Shown here: positions 1-24,242 of the stretch, in pieces
Layout of the letters: every line of letters starts with the position of its first letter
Position numbering within the stretch: the stretch's first letter is position 1
DNA from: Piromyces finnis
Lineage: Eukaryota > Neocallimastigomycota > Neocallimastigomycetes > Neocallimastigales > Neocallimastigaceae
Assembly (NCBI GenBank): GCA_002104945.1
Contig: MCFH01000003.1
Span: 248,001-312,000 of the forward strand
Direction: 5' to 3'
DNA: 64,000 bases
Program-made: the position numbers and the translations under genes
Notes under the pieces: generated by a model
Database searches by the model: none
Told to the model about the DNA's origin: nothing
The model's input: only the letters and a program-made list of their open reading frames with translations

Positions 1-1613
1 ATATATATATTTTTTTTTTTTTTCTTAATATTAAATTTTATTAATTGAAAATTACTAAGTGTTGAAATTTTTCTATAATTTGAATTATTTATAATATACA
101 TCTTTTTTTTTTTCTTAAATATAAAAAAAATAATAATAATCATTATTATTACAATCTATTATAAAAACTTTTTTTTTCTAAAAATTTTGAAAAAAAATGT
201 TTTTTTTTTTTTTAAATATATTAATAACAGAATAATAAAAAAAAAAAAAAGACTTAATAGTTGATAGATCTTTTAAAAAAGTACGATTGAATAAAAAGAA
301 ATTTTAAAGGAAAGTGTTTGAATAAATATTTATGTTATATTGTTATATTTCTGATGAAAGCTTGGTGTTGAATAGGTCATTTAAAAATTAACCTTTATAT
401 TAAATTATTAAATAGGTATCAATTTTTTCTTGTTAATTTCTATTAGAAATTAACTATGTTCCATTATGATTGTATTATATACATACTACATTTTTACATC
501 ATATGTCATAACGATCATTTAAATTTGTTTTTGTTTTGGTTTGTTTTTTTGTTTTGTTTTTTATTTTGTTATTTTGTTTTTTTTTTTGCTTTGTTTTTTT
601 TTTATTTTATTTTGTTATTTTAGTTTGTTTCATTTTGTTTTTTTTTTTTTTTTGTTATTTGATATTGTCATTATTACTATGATTATTGTTTTTAACTTTA
701 TTGATAGAATTACTTTTTTTTTTATTAATTTTATTCTTTATGAAAAGTGAGTATTGTTATTTATTTTATGTTTTTTTTTTTAATTATTTATCTTTAATAT
801 TGATTTGATGGTTTCTCTGTTAATATTGTTTATTGAAAATATAAATTTTATTATTTTCTTTAATTTCTCATAGAAAAAATTATTATTATTTGATAACAAG
901 GATATATATATAATTTTCATTATGTTTCAAGAATATTTAAAAATTATATATATCAATAGTTCTCAAAGTGACTATTTTATTATTTTTCATTATTTGCTTT
1001 TTCATGTTTAATTTTGACAATCAAGTATTTATTTTGTCTGTATTTTTATTTCGTTTCTAAATATAAATAAAATTGTTCGTGTTACCCTTTTTATTTATAA
1101 GTAGAATATTAAAATAGATTATATATAATTCAGTTATATATATTTTTATTCTTTGCGTGAATATGTAATTTTTTTCATTAAAAAAAATACTATTATCCAA
1201 AAATTTCTATGTGTTTATTAAATAACTATTCTATACTTTTTTTATTAGGTAAAAATAAATATAGAATAAATAATAATTTCTATATTATTATTTTCTTTAC
1301 GAGAAAAATCTGTTCGTTTATTTGAAGAGTTACATATATATATAGCCTCATAATAATTTTGTTTATCTTTTTAGTTTAACGAAAAGAAGTACTTTTAAAA
1401 ACCGATTTTTAAGTACTAACATAAGATAAACAAATGCCAAATTCTTTTTTACGTTGACACCAATTTAATAATATTTTTTATTTATAAAAGTTTTTAGAAT
1501 TTATTTACTCTTTTTGAGTTACTATTGGTTAAAATTAATAAATATAATAAATTAGTATTTCTATATATCATTTTTATTATTTTCTTTAAAAAAAAAAACT
1601 ATTTAATATATAC
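1..1613. other. AT-rich non-coding stretch
   Basis: This stretch is dominated by T and A homopolymers and short TA runs. Frames that stay open here, such as a Phe-only one near 541-750, are products of T-runs. The only structured elements seen are the imperfect palindrome at 1359-1433 and the flank of the exon-like island that follows. Confidence 0.6.
1359..1433. repeat. Imperfect inverted repeat with nested hairpin
   Basis: An 11-bp arm TTGTTTATCTT (1359-1369) is matched exactly by its reverse complement AAGATAAACAA (1423-1433). A second pair lies inside it: AGTACTT followed by an A-run near 1388, against TTTTTAAGTACT ending near 1417. The whole could extrude as a hairpin of about 75 nt. 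It lies downstream of the orphan exon at 1614-1762. It may be a MITE-like remnant, but no target-site duplication was found. Confidence 0.45.
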
Positions 1614-1762
1614 CTTGTTTTTAGTAAATAACATCTTGAGTTTCCATCCTGACCTATCCAAACTTCGCCGTGTTCGTAGCGTTTAAATCTAGGATTAGTG
1701 TTTTCACTAACTTCCTTGTAGGTAGATAACATTGAGATCAATGATTTTATATATGAAGTCAT
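1614..1762 (-). CDS. Orphan first exon or gene relic, unrecognised
   Basis: On the minus strand an ATG opens 49 codons that use many residues rare in random AT-rich frames: Trp, His, Cys, Gln, Gly, Arg and Glu, including GEVWIGQDG. The frame runs to a plausible donor, GTATAT, with two bases of a codon left over. G+C here is clearly above the surroundings, as in the real exons of this window. No convincing downstream exon could be assembled between here and position 1. The gene may be broken, may use an exon too small to see, or may be a relic. No family is recognised. Confidence 0.3.
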
Positions 1763-4700
1763 TTTCAATTTACTTATAATGTATATTATTTTTTTTAAAT
1801 GTTTACTTTTTTTTTAAAAAAAAAAACTTTATTAATGGGTATTATTATTAATATTACTATTAATATTATTAATCTATGATTATTAAGCTTTGCTTTTATT
1901 GAATAAATAAATTAAATAAATTAAATAAATTCTATAATGAAATATTTATATAAAAAATTAAAAGTGATTTACGAATTCAAAATATTAATATGTAAAAAAA
2001 TAAAAACTATGAATAATAATTCAGTTTGAACTATTACTTTACTCTATATTTGTTTTATAATGAATTAATATATATATATAAATTAAATTAAAATACGTTT
2101 AAATTTGATTAAATATTTTTGATTTTTTTTTAAAGATTATTATCAATTTCTTGTTTTTTTTTAAAAATAAAAAAAAAAGTGATTATTAATACACTATTTA
2201 TTTATAAATAATAGTTTTTTTTTTTTTTAACGTACAAAATCCTTGTATTAATAAACTATTTAATTATTACTTTTTACTTTTGATATTATGAATAAGTAAT
2301 AATTTTGCAATAATTTTTACTACAATGGTCAAATGAATTGTTTTTTTTTTTTTTAAATGGAATATTTAATTTTATTTCAAAATAAATAATTATTTATTTT
2401 TCTTAATATTTTTCAAAAAAAAAAAACGTATTTTTAGTCTTTTTTCTTTTTCTTCTTCCTTTTTTAAACAGTACACTTTTTTATATTTTAAAAAAGATTT
2501 TTTGCTTTTTTTTTTTTTCTTTGTTGTTTGATGCCTTTATTTTTTTATTATTAAAATTATGAATAATTAAATAATAGTTATTAAAAAAAAAAAAAAATTA
2601 TAATTATACATTTATATATAATTTTGAACTTTATTTCGTTCCATTATCTTTTTTGTAATTATTAATTAAGCGTAAACTATATTAATTAAATAATATATTG
2701 TAATATCATATACAATTGAAATATATATTATCAGTATAATGGTATATATAAGCTTTTATACTCTAAACTATTTAATTCAACCATACATCTCTATCAATAT
2801 ATTATTCCATATATTATTTAAAAACTCTATCATTTTCTTGAAAATATACTCTAATATATATAAAATATATAAAATATATTTATACAGTATACTCTAATTT
2901 ATGGTTAGAGTAAATTTGAATTTCAAAGAAATTAGATTATTGGCTAAGAATAAATTTGCTTCTCTTGCATAATATATTACAAATAATTTAGTAATATATT
3001 AGAGCTGAATTTAATATATTGAAAGTTTTCTTTAAATTAATAACTTTATATAGTATAAATTAATAAATCTTAATATATCATTACTATATATTATATTATA
3101 ATGAATAATATATCTATTACACAACAATTTATTAATTAATAAATAATGATTAAAGATAAATCAAACCTTATATTATAACTTTAATTTATAATATATTAAA
3201 CATTCCATTTTGGATATAGTGTATGTACAATATAAATAATTCTATTTATTAATATATATCATAATATATTTATAATATATTTATTATAGACAATTATTAT
3301 AAATTATTTATTATTGATAAAATAACTCATGGAATAATAATATAATAATGATGGAAAAAAGAGAATAAAAATTATATTGATATTTTTATGAAGAGAGGCA
3401 TGTGTGATCATGTGATTGGGATAAGGACACTGTAGAAAAAAGAAAATGTAGTCTACTACCTTGATAATGCTCTCATTTTTTTTTTTTTTAAAGAAAATAT
3501 TACCCTTTCCTAGAGAATACTTTTTTTTTTAACAAAAATATTAGATTTATTGGGCTGTAGCACCATTAAAAGGATAGATAATGACCTTGACGTCACTGAA
3601 ACTATTAATGAATAATCAATCAATTTTTTTTATTTTTATTTTTTTTTTTTTTTTTGATATTAATCCATAAATGGATTATTCATCTACATTATTTTGTATT
3701 CTACATTACAATTTAGTACATTAAAAATAAATGAAATATTTTTATGTAAAGGTAACGCATCATCTATAACCAATGGAATTAAAAAATGCGGAAAAAGGAA
3801 AAAGGGATAGATAAATTAGAATGGAGAAGAAGAAGAAGAAGAAGAAGATTGCTTGAAAGAGATTAATAGTAAAATATTACTTTCAAAAAATGTAAATTTA
3901 AATATATGGATGTATATTTTAAAATCAAAATAGTATACACAGTCAGTATACACAGTATACGACATTTAGTTAATTATAGATGGAAGAGTTAAAAGAATCT
4001 TTTAAATAAATTTATGACTTTGGTTGTTTGATATAAAATACATTAAATTGATAATTCATACTATACCAGTTATTTTTAAAAGTGTATATAGGCACAACTA
4101 GAATTAAACGAGTATATAACGAATATATATATTTATATTTGTATAGAGTTAAAACTCTACATATTTTTTTTTAAATAATTTGGATGATATACCTTCTTTT
4201 TCTATATATTATTTTATCATTTACATAGTATACATAGTATACATAGTATTACTAAAATACTATGTAAATGATAATTATAAAGTAAATAGTAAATGGAATA
4301 GGATGCATTCTATTGTATTATGTCTATAAAATAAATATTCATATAATCCGCATCATCATTTTTTAATTACTATTAGTAATGACCATTATTTTATATAACA
4401 TTAGTGAGCATATTATGTTTTTACCATTATAGTCATTAATAATTAAATAATTAATATTTATTAGAATATAATGAATATAATAGTGAATAATATATATTAA
4501 TATGTTGAAAACTATATCACTATAGAATATAGAATAATATAATATTTATTATGATATATATTATAATAATATATAAACTTTTTTTTTTTTTTTTTTGAAA
4601 AAGCAGTTAGTGTGTGCTAATTTATTCATAATCTAAATACCTAATATATTTATTTATTTATAGATTGTTATTTGGCAACTTATTTTAAAGTAATAGTAAA

Positions 4701-5463
4701 AATAAAATGTAATAACTTTTTATTTCATTAAAAACACTGTGCCCATACTATAATTATTAGAAGCGGGAAATGTGTAAATTTTATATTTGATGAAACCTCC
4801 GCAATAAAACATTTCATAAGGTAACATATTATTAAATAATTTTTTTTTTTTTTTGCATTTATATAATATAAACTATTCTGTTATTAAATATAGAGTTACT
4901 TATTTAAAACTATATTGTTATTATCATTTGTTTTAAAAACTATTTACTAATTAAATATCATTAGAGTTTCTATATTATAATAAGTAATAGATTAAAATTG
5001 TAAAATCGAATCAAATGCTTTCAGAATTGAATAAAGGTATAATCCATTTAATCCATTTTATCTTTGATAAATCAAAAAGCAAAAAAAAAAAAAAAAAAAA
5101 CAATATTGTGAATGAATTTATTGTTTTTTTTTTAAATAATAGTTTTAGATAACGATACACTTTTTATTGAAATAATGGCTTAAATAAATAAAATTATTGA
5201 AAGGAATTATGAATTGCTGTTTAATAAAACTAACCCTTTACAATACTCTTCATTATTTCTATGTAATTTTTACATTAAATAATGAAAAAACGTGGATTTA
5301 ATTATTCTCCGAGAATTTAAAATTTTAATGTTTAGAAATAGTTAAAAATTTAGTGCGTGTAAAGTGACAGCTATTTTTTTTTTTTTTTTTTTGAAATATA
5401 TGATAATTTTTAAAAGATATTTTATATATTATAAAATAAAAATTATTTTAAATTGAGATTACA
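1763..5463. other. Long AT-rich intergenic region
   Basis: No gene is supported. Most is homopolymer and TA-rich sequence. There are small islands of higher G+C at about 3390-3480 and 3545-3600, the second holding a perfect TGACGTCA palindrome (3588-3595), and at about 4735-4825. None contains a convincing reading frame, tRNA or snRNA. A perfect 17-bp inverted repeat sits at 4214-4274. Confidence 0.55.
4214..4274. repeat. Perfect 17-bp inverted repeat
   Basis: The left arm (4214-4230, TTATCATTTACATAGTA) and right arm (4258-4274) are exact reverse complements around a 27-nt loop. The loop itself repeats the motif TACATAGTA. A cruciform or hairpin is expected. Confidence 0.7.
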
Positions 5464-8450
5464 ATGAAAATTGGCTATGTTGGTATCAATAGAGTAAAGA
5501 AAAATAATAATAAAAAAAGAATATCTAAATTAATATGAATTATATATATTTTAAAATTTTTTTTTTTTTAGTATGTATTAGCAGGTCAAATTGGTGACTT
5601 GAGCTTATATAAGGTATTCATTACACATTATATAATATATATAATATATATTTAAATAATAAGGATTTAAATAATAAGGAAGACTTTTTTTTTTTTTGTC
5701 ATTATGAATGAATAGTATTAACTTTAGAATCTAAATTAATATATTATTTTATACATAATATATATATTATATTTTATATATTATATATACAAGGCAGAAG
5801 CATTAGCTCATTTTTTAAATAGAAATTTACCATCTTATCATTTTGAAATTGTCAAGGTACCACCATCTCAATGGCATTCATTTGTTGAATATTTAGTTAT
5901 GAAATTATGGCATCCTAAACGGTTTTTATATTATCATCGATTATCAACAAAGGTACAAAAAGCAATATCAAAAATTGTTGAAGTTAATGATTTAATGACA
6001 ACGGATATAAAATATAAACCATGGGAATTATTAGAAAATTGTCAATCAACATCATTAAAGAGTGAAAGTTTAATTAAAGAAAACTCAAAAAAAAGTATTA
6101 GTAGCAGACCTTCGAAAAGTAAAAGTTTAATTAAAGAAAACTCAAAAAAAAGTATTAGTAGCAGTAGTAGTAGAACACCTTCAAAAAGTAAAAGTTTAAT
6201 TAAAGAAAACTCCAAAAAAAGTATTAATAGTAATAGCATACCGTCACTTAACGAAAATAATGAAGAGAATGCATTATCAAAGTCACCCTCAAAAGATGAT
6301 GATAAAAATAAAATAATTAACATTAGTTTAGATACAGTAAAACAAACTATCGTTATAAGTACAGAGGATATACTTCAATCATCGGATACAAATCTTTCAA
6401 ATGAAAAACCAAAACCGGAAGATAATAATAATGATATCATAAATAATAATGAAAACATCATGAAAACGAACAATTCATCTGTATCCCTATTTTCAGATGA
6501 TCAAACCGGTATAATTCACATTTTTATGATATATTTTTTATTAATCCCATAAAATTAATTCGTAAATTTTATGTTATATTTTTTTTAATGATAATATAAA
6601 TTATATATTAAAATAAAATATAATATATTATATATTAAATGAAAAGAAAGCCTTGATTCATTAGCTAATGAAGATGATGATACTACTACTTCTAATAATA
6701 ATAATAATGGTGATGATAATGGAAATAATAATAGTAATAATGATGAGGGTGATAATGATAATAATAGTAGAATAATTTCAACTGGAAATAATGGTTCAAA
6801 TATTAGTTTTAGTAAATCCAACTCTAATAGTTCATCGTTTAGTGATTTAAATTTAGATGATAATGATAATGACAATAATATTAATACAATGAATATAAAT
6901 CAAGCCACAAATGAAATTCAAAGGGATAGTTCTAATAATAATAACAACAACAACAACAACAATTTTGCTGAAGGTGATTCAGCTCCATCCTCTAATAATG
7001 AAAATAAATCTGATAAAATTCCAAACGAATCCTATTATATATTACCATATGAAGTGGATGTTCATATTCAATCTATTTTAGAAGAATTACCCCAATTTAC
7101 ATGGAAAGTTGACGGTGAATTTATTGGTAATTTATATTTTTTTTTTTTTTTTTATTTATTTAAAAAAATATTATTCATATTAATTTATACTTTATATATT
7201 ATTAATAAATGTATAGGTAATTGTGATTCATTCTTTAAATATGTAAGACAAGTATATCCTATTACATTATAACATCCGAAAAAACTTAAATTTTATTAAT
7301 TTAGGTTTTTTTTTAGAACTTTTGTTATTCTATTCATTTCATATATATATATATATTAATATACTTATTTCTAACTTTTTTTGTAATAAATACATTTTAT
7401 AATTTTTTTTTTTTTACATGAAAATGAAAGATTGAAAATAATTATGGATATCAAATACAAATGGATGAAGATTTAATAGAAGAAATTGCTGATGAAGATG
7501 TTAATACACAAAAATATAATGTATCTGACATTCCAATTATATTTAGTACATCAAATGACCAATACTTCAAAAATATACCACGTTTATCAGAAATTTCTAA
7601 TAGTTTATCCAATGATTACATTAAGAAGCATAAGACCCATATAGCAATTAAGAAATTCCGTCATCATCTTAAAAATACTATAGATGATATTAAATATGAA
7701 GATTATATTAATAAAACATATAATAATAAAGATTATTCTTCTGGATCGCTTAATTACAGCGATTTAGAAATTGATTCTGAAGATTTAGATGAACATGAAA
7801 ATGGAAATAATGAAAATGGTTATAATAATTATGATGATGATACTAAAGAAGATTATATTAGATCACCAGTTCGTCGTTATCATAAATATGTCAATGATGG
7901 TAATGGAAATTCGGCATCAAATTATTCAAATGACAGTTTATTAACTCCAATGAATTCAAAGTATACACCATCCACTAAACCACAATCCAAGAATGAAAAT
8001 ACAGAAAATGTACAATATAATGATGATACTATTGAAAGTCCAGAAGAGCATGTAATGGATGAAAATGAAATAAACAAAGAAGAAAATATGGATAATAATA
8101 ATAATGATGAAGAAATAGAATATTCATATAAAGCTGATCTTTCTTCAGATGTTGACGATTCAAACGACAATAAGGAAATTCATTTAAATGAACAATTTAG
8201 TGATGATGATGATGAAATAATCGAACAGATTGATGATACAGAAACTGCCAACATGGTCAACATGGTAGATGAAGTAGATAAAGGAGACATTGAAGAAGAT
8301 ATTATAAAAGAAAGTAACGAAATAATAAATCAAGTTAGTAATAGTAAAGAAAATGAAATATCTAAAGTAGTATCCTCATCAAATTCAAGTAATAATATTG
8401 TAAGAAAAACTATATCCGGTTCAAAAGGTTCTCTTCAAAGATTAAATTAA
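5464..8450 (+). CDS. MDH1B N-terminal-domain-like protein lacking the dehydrogenase
   Basis: The six-exon model is 5464-5493, 5572-5613, 5794-6508, 6647-7126, 7217-7251 and 7431-8450, giving 773 residues. After a short first exon, residues 11-60 (beginning YVLAGQIGDLSLYKAEALA, then NLPSYHF and a Trp) resemble the thioredoxin/glutaredoxin-like N-terminus of putative malate dehydrogenase 1B. The second half of that domain appears at about 396-446, including LPQFTWKVDGEFIGN and the FFKYVRQ helix. In between lie some 300 residues of Ser/Lys/Asn/Asp low-complexity sequence, with a repeated SLIKENSKKSIS motif at three positions near residues 95-160. After residue 446 the protein is acidic and disordered. 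No NAD-binding Rossmann motif or dehydrogenase domain follows, so malate dehydrogenase activity is not expected. MDH1B tends to occur in ciliated lineages, and IFT22 lies nearby. The exon 1 assignment is the weakest part of the model. Confidence 0.6.
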
Positions 8451-8950
8451 AGTTTTACACATATATTTATTTTATTATATATCCAATTTACATTCTTTTT
8501 TTTTTTTTTTTTTTTTTTTTGTATTAAAAATTCATTAATGAAAAATAGTGGATAAAAAAAATTTTTTTTAAAATTTAAAATAAAAAATCAATATTTATAA
8601 AAGTAATCTCATTTACCAAGGGATTTAATAATAAATATATAAAACTATAGTCTTATTATTTAAGAGTATTAGACTATATGTAATATTGTTTAAGATAAAT
8701 TAAGTAATTAAAATTATTTAAAAATAGTGTTAGTTCTATAGTTTTTAAGAATAATATAATTAATTATTGTAAAATCTTTTTAATTCTCAAAACGTTAATT
8801 TATAATTTTTTTTTTTTTTTTTTTTGTAATTTTCATTCCTATTATTTTTCATTCTATTCTCTTTAAATAAAATATATTATAATAAAAAAAAATTTTTTTT
8901 AAAATAATTCATTCCTCATCAATGATTTAAATATTTTGTTTTTTATTAAT
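8451..8950. other. Intergenic spacer
   Basis: Poly-T and AT-rich sequence between two genes on the same strand. It presumably holds the terminator of the first and the promoter of the second, but no specific signal can be named. Confidence 0.5.
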
Positions 8951-14111
<5,161 letters not shown>

Positions 14112-14502
14112 ATAATGATTGAACTAAACAAGCTATCCGAAAAAAAAAAATGTAATAATAAAATAAACTTTAATTATACTTTGCATTTTTGATATTTTTT
14201 AAAATTTAAAATAAAAAAAAGAAAAAATTTTTTTTGTGCAACCTATAACTTTTAGTAATTTATTAATGTATCATCCCCTTATCCTCTAATAGGAAATAAA
14301 AAAAATATAAATCGGAGATTAAAAAAAAAATAATAATAATAATTATGAAAATATTTTTTTTTTTATATATTATTTTATTTTTTTATTTTTTTTATTTTTA
14401 TATAACATTTGCTGCAGCAATAGTATAAAATTATTGTACACCTAAAATTAAAATATTTTAAAAGTTTCAATTGAGAAAAAATAATAATTTTATATTTTAA
14501 CA
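14112..14502. other. Intergenic spacer before IFT22
   Basis: AT-rich sequence with A- and T-runs. It holds the 3' flank of the LRR gene and the promoter of IFT22. No clear motif is visible. Confidence 0.5.
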
Positions 14503-15813
14503 ATGTTATCAAGCAATAATAATATTAAAATTTTTGTTATTGGCCCTCCAAATTCCGGAAAAGTAATATATAAAATAAAATAAAATAAAATAAAATAGTT
14601 AATATTTATGTAATATATATCATCACAATTATTATTTTTTATTCTAATTTATATATATATTTCTTTTTTTTTTTTTTTTTTTAATTTTTTAAGACGGCTA
14701 TATCAAATTATTTAGCAGATTTAAATAAGTCATTATCTTCAGATTATTCACCAACTCAAGGTGTTAGGTAAAATGTCAAGAAATGTCATTATTTATAATA
14801 CACTAAAATTTACAAACTTTTTATAAAAGTATATTAAATTTTCATTTTATAATTTTTTTTTTTTTTTCATAAGAATTCTCGAATTAGATCAAATTATAAA
14901 AACTACATCAAAACATTCAAAAAAACAACAACAAACAAATGTATCAATTGAACTTTGGTAATGCTAATTTTATATAATCATTAAATTAAAAGATAATTAA
15001 TAATTTGGTTATGAAATATAAATAAATATTTCAAAAATTTAATAGAGATATGAAGTTATTGAATATTACTTAATAATAAATATATCATTTCATTAATTTT
15101 AATAATATAATAAATTTATATATATAAAATTTTGAATATAAAAAGGGATTGTTCCGGTGAAGATAGGTAAAATTTAAAGAGAATAAAATTTCATTATATT
15201 AACTAGTTTGAGGATTATTTTATTAAAAAAAAAAAAAAATTTTTTTTTATTAATTAAAAAGATATAAAACTATATGGCCAAATCTTTCATCTATTGCTAA
15301 TGGATTAATTCTTGTATATGATCAGGAAAACAGATTAACAGAAAGAGATATTGATGAATGGTATATATAAGAATTAATGGATAAAACATATTTAATTATG
15401 TTGTAATTCTTATATATATATATTTTTATAATTAATTAATAATCAGGTTAGGTTACTTTTCGTTAAATGAAAAACAATGTATGATATATGTCTATTGTAA
15501 AGATAATGTTAAAAAAGGTATGTAGTATAAAAAACATGTTTGAAAATTTAAATAAATATCAATTTATATTATATTGATTTTATATATATATATATATATT
15601 TTCAATTAATCAATTAAATACTAAAAATTAATATATCATTTTAAAATAATTATAATACAATAAGGAAAAATAAATAATAGAATACCAACTCATTCAGTAT
15701 CCGTTAATGAGGACCCAGATAATATTAAAAAAACATTCGATAGATTTTTAACTCAAGTATATATAGAGATGCAAGAACAATTAGAAAATGAACAACGTAT
15801 TATCACTGAATAA
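14503..15813 (+). CDS. Intraflagellar transport protein IFT22 (RABL5), small GTPase-like
   Basis: Seven exons (14503-14562, 14694-14767, 14874-14957, 15146-15166, 15262-15360, 15447-15517, 15665-15813) give exactly 185 residues, the length of the human protein. The P-loop GPPNSGKT is at residues 14-21. YSPTQGVRILE follows in the switch I region, then IELWDCSGEDR with the DxxG motif and IANGLILVYD. As in other RABL5 proteins, a canonical NKxD guanine-specificity motif is absent. The C-terminus has the family's EDPDNIKKTF-like helix. IFT22 is a subunit of the IFT-B core that moves cargo in cilia, so its presence implies a flagellated stage. Exon 4 is only 21 nt. The gene converges with SMC5, leaving about 490 bp between stop codons. 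Confidence 0.92.
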
Positions 15814-16305
15814 ATAAATTCAACGTCAAACAAAATGAATATACCATTTTTTTTTTTATTTTAATTAATTTATAGAGTTATACAATTAAAATTTGGATAA
15901 ATATTTTTTACATTTAGAAAAACAAACAAATAAACAAACAAATTAATAAAAACGAAAGCAACTAACATATGAAAAGAAAAAAAAAATAATTATTATTTAA
16001 TCATATAATCAATAAATATGTATTACCATACAATTATCATATTAAAATTTTGTAATTATTTATTATTATCCTTATTTTAAATGATAAAGAGAAAAAAAAA
16101 TAATAATAATAATAATAAAAAAAAATAAAAAAAATTATTAATAAATTAAACAAAATTTTTATATACATATGAATAAAATGGGTGTGTGTATGTGCAGATT
16201 ATAAATAATCTTTAGAAAATATTTTTCTGTTTATTTAATATTAATATATAAAACATGAATAAATTAGAGTATTAATATACATAGGAATATATGTATAGTA
16301 TCTAT
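15814..16305. other. Convergent intergenic region
   Basis: AT-rich sequence between the 3' ends of IFT22 (+) and SMC5 (-). It presumably holds both polyadenylation regions. No further feature is seen. Confidence 0.6.

Positions 16306-24242
<7,937 letters not shown>

Noticed and set aside
541-750. 69-codon plus-strand frame rich in Phe
   Set aside because: Made of T-runs (TTT codons). No gene-like composition, splice context or domain.
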